Positions 50,561 through 61,237 are shown, numbered from the stretch's first letter. The stretch: DNA of 64,000 nucleotides from Nocardioides potassii (GCF_021648885.1 NZ_JAKJHZ010000005.1:186001-250000), one strand, 5' to 3'. Program-made: numbers and translations. The notes: generated by a model from the sequence alone, not told the origin.

Positions 50561-53071
50561 TTGAGACACCTCTCACGCCACAACAAGAGGGCAGCGGCCA
50601 TCGTCGCATCGGCCGGCCTGGTGGCCGCCGGACTGCTCGTCAGCTCGCCCACGAGCGCCAACCCCGGTGTCAGCGCCCCCGAGGAGGCGCCGTCGGCCGA
50701 CCGCCCGCAGGGCGGCCACGAGCCGAAGCACCCGCTGGCCATCAAGGCCAAGCGCGACGCGCAGAAGCAGGCCGCGCTGCAGCGCCTGGCCGAGGGCAAG
50801 GCGCCCTTCAAGGCCAGCTCGAAGGGCGCGAACCAGGAGGTGCCGCTCGCCAACGAGGGCACTGACAAGATCTTCGTGGTGCTGGCCGAGTTCGGCGACA
50901 AGCGCTTCGAGACCGCCACCGACAAGCGCTTCGTGGACCCGCCCAACAACGGGTTCAACCTGCCGGCGCCCCAGCCGCAGCGGTTCGACGGCCCCCTGCA
51001 CAACCAGATCCCGGAGCCCGACCGCACGGTCGACAACTCCACCATCTGGCAGGAGGACTTCGACCGCGAGCACTACGAGGACATGTACTTCAACCGGATG
51101 AAGGAGTACTACGAGACCCAGTCGTCGGGTCGCTACTCCATCGACGGTGACGTCACCGAGTGGGTCAAGGTCCCCTACAACCAGGCGCTCTACGGCCGTG
51201 GCTTCTGCGGCACGCCGCCCGGCGCCGCCGTGACCACCTGCGCCTCCACGAAGGCGCTCGTGCGCGACGCGATGGCCGTCTGGGTCGACAACCAGCTCAA
51301 GGCCGGCCAGACGATGGCCCAGATCACCGACTACCTGAAGACCTTCGACATCCAGGACCGCTACGACGTCGACGGCGACGGCAACTACGACGAGCCCGAC
51401 GGCTTCATCGACCACTTCCAGATCGTCCACGCGGGCGGCGACGAGGCGGCCGGCGACCCGATCTACGGCTCGGACGCCATCTGGAGCCACCGCTGGTACG
51501 CCAACCTGCAGGGCAGCGGCCCCGGCGGTCTGACCGGTGTCAACATCGGCTCCAACGCCGGCGCGTACGGTCTCGGCGCCAACGCCGCGAACCCGGTCCC
51601 GAACAACCCGACCGGCGTGTGGGTCGGTGACTACACGATCCAGCCCGAGAACGGCGGCCTGGGCGTGTTCGCCCACGAGTTCGGCCACGACCTCGGCCTG
51701 CCGGACCTCTACGACACCTCGGGCAACACCGGCGGTGCGGAGAACAACACCGCCTTCTGGACCCTCATGTCCTCCGGCGCCAACATCGGCGACGGCGGTG
51801 ACACCATCGGCGACGCCCCGACCGACATGGGCGCCTGGGAGCTCTTCCAGCTCGGGTGGCTCAACAAGCAGGGCGACCAGGGTCCCTTCTACCAGGTCGT
51901 CGACCCGGGCAAGAAGGCCACGGTCCGCCTCGGCAAGAACGTGCCGGCCACCAGCCAGGCCAAGCAGGCGATCATCGCCACGCTCCCTGACAAGGAGGTC
52001 AAGCAGGAGCTCGGCGCCCCGGCGTCCGACGGCGGGACGAAGTACTTCTGGTCCGACCAGGGTGACGACCTCAACAACTCGATGACCAAGACCGGCGTCA
52101 GCGGGACCAACCTGACCGCCAAGGTCAGGTACGACATCGAGGAGGACTGGGACTACGCGTTCCTCGAGGCCTCCACCGACGGCGGTACGACATGGACGCC
52201 TGTGGCCACGAACCTGTCCGACACCTCTGGTGACCAGAGCGGGTTCAACACGAGCAAGACGGGCATCACCGGCACCAAGGCCGACTGGACGGGCCTGACG
52301 GCCACGCTGCCGGCGGGCACCACGGCGGTGCGGTTCCGCTACCAGACCGACGGCGCCTTCACCCTCAGCGGCTTCCAGGTCGACAACATCGCGATCGACG
52401 GCACCGTGATCGGCACCGCGGAGAACGACAACGAGGGCTGGACCCTCAACGGCTTCCGCACCACGACCGGCACCGAGGTGGAGAAGTACTTCAACGCCTA
52501 CATCGCCGAGAACCGCCAGTACGACGGCTACGACGCGTCGCTCGCGACGGCGTACAACTTCTCGTACCCGTTCACCAGGCCGGACTGGGTGGAGCACTAC
52601 CCCTACCAGAACGGCATGCTCGTCAACTACTGGGACTCCTCCCAGGCCGACAACAACGTGGGGGACCACCCGGGCTCGGGCCTCGTGCTCCCGGTGGACG
52701 CCAACCCGGAGCTCAGCCACTGGCCGGACAACACCCTCATGCGGCCGCGGATCCTGTCCTACGACTCGACGTTCTCCCTCGAGCGGACCGACGCGATCAC
52801 GCTGCACCGCGAGGTGGACACCAACGGTGACGGCAAGATCACCGGGGCGGAGCTGCAGACCGGCACCATCGCGAGCAAGCCGGCCAACCCGGTCTTCGAC
52901 GACACCAGGACCTACTGGTACGGCTCGGACGCGCACGGCACGACGGGCAAGCACCCGGGTCGCTACCAGCCCGGCTGGTACAGCGTGGACGTGCCCAAGA
53001 CCGGCACGATGATCCGGGTCACCGCCAACACCGGTGACGCACTGATCGTCAAGGTGGGCCCGACGAAGTAG
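50561..53071 (+). CDS. secreted immune inhibitor A-like metallopeptidase (family M6)
   Basis: The 836-residue protein has a signal peptide, a propeptide rich in K/Q and the M6 catalytic domain with zinc motif HEFGHDLGLPD (H372, E373, H376). Then come beta-sandwich (MAM/jelly-roll-like) domains with VRFRYQTDGAFTLSGFQVDNI and a late DTNGDGKITGAEL, an EF-hand-like calcium loop. It should be exported and degrade proteins outside the cell, for nutrition or against competitors. The start is TTG with GGAGGG before it. It is bounded by a hairpin at 53080-53093. Confidence 0.92.
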   Translation: MRHLSRHNKRAAAIVASAGLVAAGLLVSSPTSANPGVSAPEEAPSADRPQGGHEPKHPLAIKAKRDAQKQAALQRLAEGKAPFKASSKGANQEVPLANEGTDKIFVVLAEFGDKRFETATDKRFVDPPNNGFNLPAPQPQRFDGPLHNQIPEPDRTVDNSTIWQEDFDREHYEDMYFNRMKEYYETQSSGRYSIDGDVTEWVKVPYNQALYGRGFCGTPPGAAVTTCASTKALVRDAMAVWVDNQLKAGQTMAQITDYLKTFDIQDRYDVDGDGNYDEPDGFIDHFQIVHAGGDEAAGDPIYGSDAIWSHRWYANLQGSGPGGLTGVNIGSNAGAYGLGANAANPVPNNPTGVWVGDYTIQPENGGLGVFAHEFGHDLGLPDLYDTSGNTGGAENNTAFWTLMSSGANIGDGGDTIGDAPTDMGAWELFQLGWLNKQGDQGPFYQVVDPGKKATVRLGKNVPATSQAKQAIIATLPDKEVKQELGAPASDGGTKYFWSDQGDDLNNSMTKTGVSGTNLTAKVRYDIEEDWDYAFLEASTDGGTTWTPVATNLSDTSGDQSGFNTSKTGITGTKADWTGLTATLPAGTTAVRFRYQTDGAFTLSGFQVDNIAIDGTVIGTAENDNEGWTLNGFRTTTGTEVEKYFNAYIAENRQYDGYDASLATAYNFSYPFTRPDWVEHYPYQNGMLVNYWDSSQADNNVGDHPGSGLVLPVDANPELSHWPDNTLMRPRILSYDSTFSLERTDAITLHREVDTNGDGKITGAELQTGTIASKPANPVFDDTRTYWYGSDAHGTTGKHPGRYQPGWYSVDVPKTGTMIRVTANTGDALIVKVGPTK

Positions 53072-53079
53072 CAGGCACG

Positions 53080-53093
53080 ACCGGTCGCCCGGT
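53080..53093. terminator. hairpin between convergent M6 peptidase and MocR genes
   Basis: ACCGG-TCGC-CCGGT forms a 5-bp GC-rich stem in the 28-bp gap between the convergent genes. It has no T-tract. Confidence 0.3.
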
Positions 53094-53099
53094 GACGAG

Positions 53100-54566
53100 C
53101 TAGGCGACCATCACCCGGCCGGCGGCGCCCTGCGTCGCCGGCCGCGGTGCGTCCGGGGACGTGCGCCGGCCCGACACGTGCTCCCACGCGGCGGAGAGGC
53201 GTCGTACGGCCTCGGTGAGGTCGTCGGGCGACGCGGTCCACGGGATGCGGACGAAGCGGTCGAGGCCGCCCTCGACGGCGAACACCGGGCCGGGGGCGAC
53301 CACCACGCCGCGGCGCTCGGCCTCCACGGTCGTCGCGGTGGCGAGCGCCTCGGGCAGCTCGCACCACAGGGCGAGCCCGCCGTCGGGGACACGGAAGCGC
53401 CACTCCGGCAGGTGCTCGCGCACCGCGGCGACCAGGGCGTCACGGCCGGCGACCAGCCGCTCGCGGTGGGCCGGCAGGACCTCCTCGGAGCGGTCCATCA
53501 GGTCGGCGAGCACGAGCTGCTCGAGGACAGGCGCCCCGAGGTCGAGGCCGATGCGGGCCTGGAGCAGCCGGTCCACCTGGTCGAGGGGGGCGCGCACCCA
53601 GCCCAGGCGCAGGCCGCCCCAGTAGGACTTGCTGGCGCTGCCGATCGTGATCGCGTCGCGGGCGTACGCCGCCAGCGGGCGGGGCATCGCCTCCGCCAGA
53701 CCGGGGCGCAGGGCGAGCGCCTGGTGGGCCTCGTCGGCGACGACGGTCGTGCGCGTGCGGGCCAGCGCGGCCGCCAGCTCCTCGCGCTGCTCGTCGGACA
53801 TCAGGTGCCCGGTGGGGTTCTGGAAGTCGGGGATCAGGTAGGCCAGCCGCGGCGACGTCTGCCGCAGGGTCGCGGCGAGGGCGTCGAGGTCCCAGCCGTC
53901 GGGGTCGACGGTCGCGGGCACGAGCCGCGCGCCCGCGTGCCGGAGGGCCTGGGCGGCGTTGGGGTAGGTCGGCGACTCGACCACCACGCGCTCACCGGCG
54001 GCGGTGAAGGCCTGGGCCACCACCGACGCTGCGGCAAGCGCGCCGGCGGTCACCATCACCTGCTCCGGGGCCGTCGGGAGCCCGCGCGCCTCGTAGGTGG
54101 CGGCGATCCGGGCCTGCAGTGCAGGCACGCCGAGGGGGAAGTAGCCGGGACCGCTGAGGTAGGCCGGGAGCTCGTCGGTCGCGCGCTGGTAGGCCTCCAC
54201 GAGGCCGGGCGGCGCGGAGTGGGCGGCGCACATCAGGTCGATGACGTCCTCGCGGCCGTTGCTCGGCATCAGCGCGCGGTCGTGGGCGCGGCGCTGCCCT
54301 CCCGGGACGGTGGTGAACGTGCCCGACCCGCGGCGCGCCTCGGCGTACCCGGACTCGCGCAGCACCTCGTAGGCGCGCGTCACCGTGGTCCGGGAGACGT
54401 CGAGCGCCGTGGTGAGCTCGCGCTCGCTCGGCAGCCGTACGCCGAGCCCGATCCTGCCGTCGCCGATGACCACGCGCAGGCTCTCGGCGAGGCCGAGGTA
54501 GGCGGGGGAGCGGGGGAAGTCACCCACGAGAGTGGCCACGCGGGCGGCGCTGACGAGACGGCTCAT
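53100..54566 (-). CDS. MocR-type regulator (GntR DNA-binding domain fused to aminotransferase)
   Basis: The 488-residue protein has a GntR winged helix (about residues 20-90: GVRLPSERELTTALDVSRTT, VTRAYEVLRESGYAEARRGSGTF). A class I aminotransferase-like domain follows, with the PLP lysine in TIGSASKSYWGGLRLGW. MocR/PdxR-type proteins usually act as PLP- and ligand-sensing regulators. It is divergent from the yczE-like gene, the classic MocR target. An inverted repeat lies between them. The ATG at 54566 has AACAGT 7 nt before it. Confidence 0.9.
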   Translation of the reverse strand: MSRLVSAARVATLVGDFPRSPAYLGLAESLRVVIGDGRIGLGVRLPSERELTTALDVSRTTVTRAYEVLRESGYAEARRGSGTFTTVPGGQRRAHDRALMPSNGREDVIDLMCAAHSAPPGLVEAYQRATDELPAYLSGPGYFPLGVPALQARIAATYEARGLPTAPEQVMVTAGALAAASVVAQAFTAAGERVVVESPTYPNAAQALRHAGARLVPATVDPDGWDLDALAATLRQTSPRLAYLIPDFQNPTGHLMSDEQREELAAALARTRTTVVADEAHQALALRPGLAEAMPRPLAAYARDAITIGSASKSYWGGLRLGWVRAPLDQVDRLLQARIGLDLGAPVLEQLVLADLMDRSEEVLPAHRERLVAGRDALVAAVREHLPEWRFRVPDGGLALWCELPEALATATTVEAERRGVVVAPGPVFAVEGGLDRFVRIPWTASPDDLTEAVRRLSAAWEHVSGRRTSPDAPRPATQGAAGRVMVA

Positions 54567-54583
54567 GCAGGCCACTGTTCCAC

Positions 54584-54610
54584 GATTGGCTATGTCCGAC
54601 AATGCCAATC
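54584..54610. promoter_or_regulatory. MocR operator candidate between mocR and yczE
   Basis: GATTGGC (54584-54590) and GCCAATC (54604-54610) are a perfect 7-bp inverted repeat across 13 bp. The right arm ends 5 bp before the -10 hexamer CAGGAT of the yczE-like gene. Confidence 0.6.
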
Positions 54611-54627
54611 TCTATCAGGATGGTGTC

Positions 54628-55362
54628 ATGTCCGGCACGACTCCCTCCCCGGCGACGACCGTCGCCACCGCACCCCGATCCGTCCTCACCGACCTCGGCC
54701 CTGTCGCCCAGCTCCGGGCCGGCCGCCTCGCGCGCCGCCTGCCGCAGCTCTACGTCGGGCTCTTCCTCTACGGCGTCTCCCTGGCCCTGATGGTGCGCGG
54801 CGCGCTGGGCCTGGCGCCGTGGGACGTGCTGCACTCCGGCTTCATCCGCCACGTGCCGATGACGCTCGGCCAGGCCGTCGTGCTGTTCAGCTTCGTGGTG
54901 CTGGTCCTGTGGATCCCGCTGCGGGAGATGCCGGGCCTCGGCACGATCAGCAACGCCCTGGTCGTCGGCTTCTCGGCCGACCTGACGCTCGCCGTGCTCG
55001 CCCGGCCCGACGCGATCGCCGCCCGGATCGCGCTGATGATCGGCGGCGTCGTGCTCTGCGGCCTGGCCAGCGCCCTCTACATCGGCGCCCAGCTCGGCCG
55101 CGGCCCGCGCGACGGACTGATGACCGGACTGGCACGTCGCACCGGGTGGTCGCTGCGCCTGGTGCGCACCGGCCTCGAGGTCGCCGTCGTGGTGATCGGC
55201 CTGCTCCTCGGCGGGACGCTCGGTCTCGGCACCGTCGTCTACGCGCTGGCGATCGGCCCGCTCACCCAGCTGATGCTGCCGTGGTTCACCGTCGACGTGA
55301 TGGCGCCGGTCCTGCCGTCGGCAGGGTCGTCGGCTCAGGCGGCGGAGTCCGAGACCAGGTAG
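54628..55362 (+). CDS. YczE/YitT-like integral membrane protein
   Basis: The 244-residue protein has five or six helices with the YczE features LYVGLFLYGVSLALMVRGALGLAPWDVLH, PGLGTISNALVVG and GAQLGRGPRDGLMTGLARRTGWSLRLVR. YczE-like proteins are commonly beside MocR regulators and may transport a vitamin-B6-like or amino compound. CAGGAT (54616-54621) ends exactly 6 nt before the ATG, which selects this start over upstream in-frame ATGs. It overlaps the convergent permease gene by 28 bp. Confidence 0.85.
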   Translation: MSGTTPSPATTVATAPRSVLTDLGPVAQLRAGRLARRLPQLYVGLFLYGVSLALMVRGALGLAPWDVLHSGFIRHVPMTLGQAVVLFSFVVLVLWIPLREMPGLGTISNALVVGFSADLTLAVLARPDAIAARIALMIGGVVLCGLASALYIGAQLGRGPRDGLMTGLARRTGWSLRLVRTGLEVAVVVIGLLLGGTLGLGTVVYALAIGPLTQLMLPWFTVDVMAPVLPSAGSSAQAAESETR

Positions 55363-56810
55363 CTGATGACCCCGATGCTGATGACGCTCGACAGCATCAT
55401 CCCGCCGGTGCCGAACATCAGCGGGAGCGCGGTGAACGCCCACACGTCGAAGCCGCGGGCCAGGCTGCCGAAGACGCCGGTCGGGACGCCGCCGGCCGGG
55501 GTGCTGACCATCGGCGCGGCGTAGTTCGGCGGCTTGCCGGTCACCCAGCGGGTCGTCGACGCGACCGCGGAGAGTGCGCACGCGATGGCGAGGTTGGCCG
55601 CCTCGGTCGACGGGTGACCGGGCAGCAGCGTCGGGATCGTCGCCAGCGAGAAGAGCAGCAGCGCCGTGCCGGGCACGACGAGGTGGGCGAGGAGCAGGGT
55701 CTGCCGTCTCAGCGGCATCATCCGCGCCAGGCTCTGGGTGCGTACGACGACCCGCAGTCCCGAGCACGTCGCCGGGCCGGCCAGCAGGCCGAGGAGCGTC
55801 GTGACCAGCACGACCGCCCGGCCCGCGCCGGCGTCGGCGGCGGCGTAGGGCACGAGCACGAACGCGGCGAGCACGACGAACGGCTGAGGGGCGCGCAGTG
55901 CCCGGAGGAGGTCGCGGTGCACGAGCGCCGGCCAGCCGAGGGGCCCGCCGGTGCGCGGTCGGACGTGTGCTCCTCGTCCCCAGCGGCGGGCGAGCAGGAC
56001 GTCGTACATCAGGCCGAGGTCGACCGACGACAGCGCCCCGGAGAGGCTGGGGGACAGGTGCGCGGTGTAGCCGAGGACCCGGCGCGGGACGATCGCCAGC
56101 GCCGAGCGTGCCCGCCAGGACAGCGCCGCGGCAACCATCGCGACGGTCGCGGCGACGGCGGCGCCGACCCCGAGGGACACCTCGGGGACCGCTCCTGCGC
56201 CGTGAGTCGCTGAGAGACTCAGGAGCAACCAGAGGACGGCGGCGACCAGCCATGTCAGGCCGCGGGCGACCCGGCTCTCGTGCACCTGGGACAGGGCGGC
56301 GACCGCCACGAAGGCGAGGGCGGTGCCGCCGCCGGCGACCACGAACACGACGCCCTCGGCGACCGAGAAGCCACCGAGCACGGCCGGGGCGACCAGCGCC
56401 AGCACCGCGATGGCGACCGAGACCGCCGCCGTGCGCCACCACCCGGGCCGCAGCAGCGCGCCGCGGTCGACCGGGGTGCTGAGCAGCCAGGCGTTGGCGG
56501 CGGGCGGGCTGAAGACGGGCCCGAGCAGGCGGGCGAGGCCGAGCGCGAGGAGCGCGACCCCGAGGGCCACCAGCCATGGGAGGGCCGAGCGCACCTGGGT
56601 GCACGCTCCCGCGCACGAGTCGTCAGCGAGGCGGCGCAGGGTGAGCACGACGTTGCCGCCCATCGCGCCGACCATGACCACGCAGAAGAGCGCGACGTAG
56701 CCGTCGGAGAGCACCTCGCCCCACCTGAGCTCGGCGCGCCCGCGTCGCCAGTCGCGGATCTCGGCCCGCACCTCGCGCGCGGTGGGGACCTCGTCCGCGA
56801 GCTCAGTCAT
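55335..56810 (-). CDS. ABC exporter membrane subunit (DUF6297-like)
   Basis: The 491-residue protein has about ten to twelve hydrophobic segments with no ATP site. It lies directly downstream of an ABC ATPase gene and overlaps it by 8 bp, so it is the likely permease partner. The N-terminus is soluble and charged (VRAEIRDWRRGRAELRWGEVL). I place it with DUF6297-type actinobacterial permeases with caution. A 19-bp palindromic repeat lies inside the gene (56203-56221). The substrate is unknown. Confidence 0.65.
   Translation of the reverse strand: MTELADEVPTAREVRAEIRDWRRGRAELRWGEVLSDGYVALFCVVMVGAMGGNVVLTLRRLADDSCAGACTQVRSALPWLVALGVALLALGLARLLGPVFSPPAANAWLLSTPVDRGALLRPGWWRTAAVSVAIAVLALVAPAVLGGFSVAEGVVFVVAGGGTALAFVAVAALSQVHESRVARGLTWLVAAVLWLLLSLSATHGAGAVPEVSLGVGAAVAATVAMVAAALSWRARSALAIVPRRVLGYTAHLSPSLSGALSSVDLGLMYDVLLARRWGRGAHVRPRTGGPLGWPALVHRDLLRALRAPQPFVVLAAFVLVPYAAADAGAGRAVVLVTTLLGLLAGPATCSGLRVVVRTQSLARMMPLRRQTLLLAHLVVPGTALLLFSLATIPTLLPGHPSTEAANLAIACALSAVASTTRWVTGKPPNYAAPMVSTPAGGVPTGVFGSLARGFDVWAFTALPLMFGTGGMMLSSVISIGVISYLVSDSAA
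56203..56221. repeat. 19-bp palindromic repeat, copy 8
   Basis: TGAGTCGCTGAGAGACTCA lies within the ABC permease gene. Here it is read in a different frame (LSLSAT), unlike copies 1-4. Confidence 0.65.
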
Positions 56811-57471
56811 GGCCAAGGTCGGCGCCGGGGTCGGCGTCGGCGTCGGCCCCGAGCCGTACGACGCGGTCGCAGACGCGCTCGACCAGGGACGGGTCGTGGC
56901 TCACCAGGAGCACCGCGCACCCGGCGGCCTTCTCGGCCAGCAGCCTGCGACCGAGCCAGTCGACACCGTCGACGTCGAGCCGCGCCTCGGGCTCGTCGAG
57001 CACGAGCAGGCGGCGCGGCCGCACGAAGGCGCTGGCGAGGGCCAGCCTCCGCCGCTGGCCGGACGAGAGCGTCGAGGGCAGCTGACCCGACACCTCCATC
57101 AGGCCGACCTCGTCGATGACGACGTCGACGACCTCCTCGGCGTCGGGCTGCGCGTGGGCGCGCGCCACGAGGTCGAGGTGCTCGACCACCGACAGGTCGG
57201 GGAAGAAGTCGATGTCGTCCATCACGACCGCGAGGTCGCGCCGGATCTCGGGCAGCTTCTCGTCCAGGACCCGTCCGGCCAGCCAGGCCTCGCCGTCGTC
57301 CGCCTCGTCGGCCCCGACGATGCACCGCAGCAGGGTGGACTTGCCGCTGCCGTTGGGCCCGACGACACCGACGGCCTCACCGGCGGCGACGTCGAGGTCG
57401 ATCCCGGACAGGACGGTCCGGTCGCCGAAGCGGCGGGTGATGCCACGGACCGTGAGGAGCGCGTCGGCCAT
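56803..57471 (-). CDS. ABC transporter ATP-binding protein
   Basis: The 222-residue ATPase has Walker A GPNGSGKST, signature LSSGQRRRLALA, Walker B LLVLDEPEARLD and the H-loop SHD. It is the first gene of a two-gene export unit with the overlapping permease. It begins 5 bp past the stop of the gamma-glutamyltransferase-like gene, so all three genes may share a transcript. Confidence 0.9.
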   Translation of the reverse strand: MADALLTVRGITRRFGDRTVLSGIDLDVAAGEAVGVVGPNGSGKSTLLRCIVGADEADDGEAWLAGRVLDEKLPEIRRDLAVVMDDIDFFPDLSVVEHLDLVARAHAQPDAEEVVDVVIDEVGLMEVSGQLPSTLSSGQRRRLALASAFVRPRRLLVLDEPEARLDVDGVDWLGRRLLAEKAAGCAVLLVSHDPSLVERVCDRVVRLGADADADPGADLGHD

Positions 57472-57476
57472 GCGCG

Positions 57477-58964
<1,488 letters not shown>

Positions 58965-59010
58965 GTGCCCGACCCTCCCACGACAGCCCGGTCGAGGTGG
59001 GGGGAGGAGG

Positions 59011-59577
59011 TCAGCGGCGCGTGGCGATGACGGCGGAGGCGTCGGCGGCGACCATCACCTCGACCGCGGTGAAGCGCTCGTCGGTGAGCCACTGCTCGCG
59101 CAACGTGTCGACGCGGCCGTAGGAGATCGGTGGCCACGACTCGCAGGGCGCGAAGTCGTCCAGCACCACGATCCCGCCCGGCTCGACCAGGTCGACCACC
59201 TGGTCGACGCCGACCTCGGAGGGCGTGCCGGAGTCCAGGAACAGCAGCGAGAACGGACCGCGGTCGTGCAGCACGCTCCAGTCCGCGGAGAGGACCTCGA
59301 CCTTGGCGTCGTCGTCGAAGATCTTCGCCGCGGCTCCGGCCAGGGACTCGTCGAGCTCGGCGGTCAGGATCCGCGCTCCGTTGCGCACGCCGCTGCGCAG
59401 CCACGCGGTGCCCACGCCGCACCCGGTGCCGAACTCGGCCATCGTCCCGCCCCGGGTCGCGGCGAGGGTCGCCAGCAGGCGGCCGGTCTCGTTGCGGCAG
59501 AAGGACACGTAGCCGGCGGAGCGGCACACGTCGAACGCGCGCTGGACGACACCGGGCAGATCGGGAGGGGCAGACAT
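59011..59577 (-). CDS. O-methyltransferase-like SAM-binding protein
   Basis: The 188-residue protein has motif I MAEFGTGCGVGTAWL, ILTAELDESLA and SLLFLDSGTPSE, the pattern of the small class of predicted O-methyltransferases (MethyltransfD12/24-like). The C-terminal half includes GGIVVLDDFAPCESWPP and a last strand AVEVMVAADASAVIATRR. The ATG at 59577 is chosen as the first after the divergent promoter region; an upstream in-frame extension is less likely. The acceptor is unknown. Confidence 0.78.
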   Translation of the reverse strand: MSAPPDLPGVVQRAFDVCRSAGYVSFCRNETGRLLATLAATRGGTMAEFGTGCGVGTAWLRSGVRNGARILTAELDESLAGAAAKIFDDDAKVEVLSADWSVLHDRGPFSLLFLDSGTPSEVGVDQVVDLVEPGGIVVLDDFAPCESWPPISYGRVDTLREQWLTDERFTAVEVMVAADASAVIATRR

Positions 59578-59685
59578 GAGACCGCCGAGTGTGCCACCTG
59601 TCGCGGCTCGTCCCAGTCCGCGGCCCGCGATCTCACCATCTGACACGTTGTCGGAAGACGGATGCGGCCGTCCGCTGGGCGGTCG

Positions 59686-59691
59686 TACAGT
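59686..59691 (+). promoter_or_regulatory. -10 hexamer of the leuB leader
   Basis: TACAGT lies 9 nt before the ATG of the leader peptide, so the transcript should begin just upstream of it. No clear -35 hexamer is seen. Confidence 0.45.
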
Positions 59692-59700
59692 CGGCTCACC

Positions 59701-59745
59701 ATGCGGAGCGTGCTCGTACTCATCGTTCGCCGCGGCGAGGCCTGA
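59701..59745 (+). CDS. leuB-ilvE leader peptide rich in Val, Leu and Ile
   Basis: The 14-residue peptide MRSVLVLIVRRGEA has V-L-V-L-I-V in one run, i.e. six regulatory branched-chain codons. It is followed at once by a nested hairpin (59746-59801) and by a small gene, leuB and ilvE. The layout is that of a branched-chain amino acid attenuator. It resembles the ilvB leader in this window in its MR start, run of branched-chain residues and basic tail. Confidence 0.75.
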   Translation: MRSVLVLIVRRGEA

Positions 59746-59801
59746 AGAAGGCCACCTCGTCGCGGTGTTCGGCGTTGACGAGGTTCCGCCACCGGCCTTC
59801 T
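59746..59801 (+). promoter_or_regulatory. nested hairpin behind the leader peptide
   Basis: AGAAGGCC (59746-59753) pairs with GGCCTTCT (59794-59801) and, inside, ACCTCGTC (59754-59761) pairs with GACGAGGT (59777-59784); both are perfect 8-bp stems. It has no T-tract. Another GC stem, CCGCCGC-CTCT-GCGGCGG, follows at 59830-59847. A ribosome stalled in the leader would lie next to these stems. Confidence 0.6.
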
Positions 59802-59992
59802 GAACCAGACCTTCCAGTCGAGTTCGAAGCCGCCGCCTCTGCGGCGGGTCCGTGATCGCACGCGTGACCCGTACGCCTCACCGGCCGGCAGCCGGGCCCC
59901 GGGCGATCCCCGCACTCCCGCTCCGTCACCCGCCGCGGTGTCGGTGGCTTCGAGCTCTCACCCGTTCGACACAGGCACAGGAGTGAGATCCG

Positions 59993-60133
59993 ATGTACGA
60001 CTTCTACCCCGACTCGTGGGGCCCCTCGGCGCACGACCCGGAGAACCCGCGCAGCGCCGAGAACACCGCGATGGCGCTGCAGACCGCGCTTGACCTGCGA
60101 GACAACGGCGGCCTGCGGCCGGACGACAACTAA
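59993..60133 (+). CDS. 46-residue small protein upstream of leuB
   Basis: The frame [20 protein letters not shown]...[16 protein letters not shown] is preceded by AGGAG 9 nt before the ATG and ends in TAA at 60131. The first half is rich in aromatic residues, D and P; the rest can form one amphipathic helix ([17 protein letters not shown]). I do not recognise it. It lies between the leader hairpins and leuB, 10 bp from leuB, so it should be regulated with the operon. Its stop codon is part of the -10 hexamer TAACGT of leuB. Confidence 0.6.
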   Translation: MYDFYPDSWGPSAHDPENPRSAENTAMALQTALDLRDNGGLRPDDN

Positions 60134-60143
60134 CGTCCTCCGC

Positions 60144-61214
60144 ATGCCCGAGACCCCGCAGTCCGCTCCCGTCACCCTCGCCGTCATCCCCGGCGACGGC
60201 ATCGGTCCGGAGGTGACCGCCGAGGCCCTCAAGGTCCTCGAGGTGGCCTCTCCCGTGACGTTCGAGTCGACGCGCTACGACCTCGGCGCCGAGCGCTACC
60301 TCGCGACCGGCGAGGTGCTGCCCGACTCGGTGCTCGCGGAGATCCGCGAGCACGACGCGATCCTGCTGGGTGCGGTGGGTGGCAAGCCCAACGACCCGAA
60401 CCTGCCCCCGGGCATCCTCGAGCGCGGGCTGCTCCTGCGGCTCCGCTTCGAGCTGGACCACTACGTGAACCTGCGTCCCTCGCGGCTGTTCCCCGGCTCC
60501 GTCTCACCCCTGGCGGAGCACGTGCTGGAGCGCGGCGACATCGACTTCGTGGTGGTCCGCGAGGGCACCGAAGGCCCCTACACGGGCAACGGCGGTGCCC
60601 TCCGGGTCGGCACCCCGGCCGAGATCGCCACCGAGGTCTCGGTCAACACGGCGTACGGCGTCGAGCGGGTGATCCGCGACGCCTACGCCCGTGCCGAGAA
60701 GCGCCCGCGCAAGAAGCTGACCCTGGTCCACAAGACCAACGTGCTGACCAACGCCGGGTCGCTCTGGTGGCGCCTCTTCGAGCAGGTGGGCGCCGAGCAC
60801 CCCGACGTCACCACCGACTACATCCACATCGACGCCGCCATGATCTTCATGGCGACCGACCCCGCCCGCTTCGACGTGATCGTCACCGACAACCTCTTCG
60901 GCGACATCGTCACCGACCTCGCCGCCGCCATCACCGGCGGCATCGGGCTGGCCGCCTCCGGCAACGTGAACCCCGACCGGACCGCGCCGTCGATGTTCGA
61001 GCCCGTCCACGGCTCCGCCCCCGACATCGCCGGCCAGGAGAAGGCCGACCCGACCGCAGCGATCCTCTCCGGCGCGCTCCTCCTCGACCACCTCGGCCAC
61101 GCCGACGCCGCCGCCGCGATCGAGGCCGCCGTCCTGGCGGACCTCGCCGAGCGCGCGCCCGGCACGAGCCGTCGTACGTCCGAGGTCGGGGACGCGATCG
61201 CCGCCCGCCTCTGA
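60144..61214 (+). CDS. leuB: 3-isopropylmalate dehydrogenase LeuB
   Basis: LeuB (356 residues) oxidises and decarboxylates 3-isopropylmalate in leucine synthesis. [21 protein letters not shown] opens the protein, [13 protein letters not shown] is the substrate/metal loop, [16 protein letters not shown] holds the catalytic Lys, and [23 protein letters not shown] and [14 protein letters not shown] are the metal and NAD parts. The ATG at 60144 has TAACGT 7 nt before it. It forms a unit with the small gene and ilvE. Confidence 0.97.
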   Translation: MPETPQSAPVTLAVIPGDGIGPEVTAEALKVLEVASPVTFESTRYDLGAERYLATGEVLPDSVLAEIREHDAILLGAVGGKPNDPNLPPGILERGLLLRLRFELDHYVNLRPSRLFPGSVSPLAEHVLERGDIDFVVVREGTEGPYTGNGGALRVGTPAEIATEVSVNTAYGVERVIRDAYARAEKRPRKKLTLVHKTNVLTNAGSLWWRLFEQVGAEHPDVTTDYIHIDAAMIFMATDPARFDVIVTDNLFGDIVTDLAAAITGGIGLAASGNVNPDRTAPSMFEPVHGSAPDIAGQEKADPTAAILSGALLLDHLGHADAAAAIEAAVLADLAERAPGTSRRTSEVGDAIAARL

Positions 61215-61237
61215 GCGCCCCTGCCGGGGCTCTGGAA

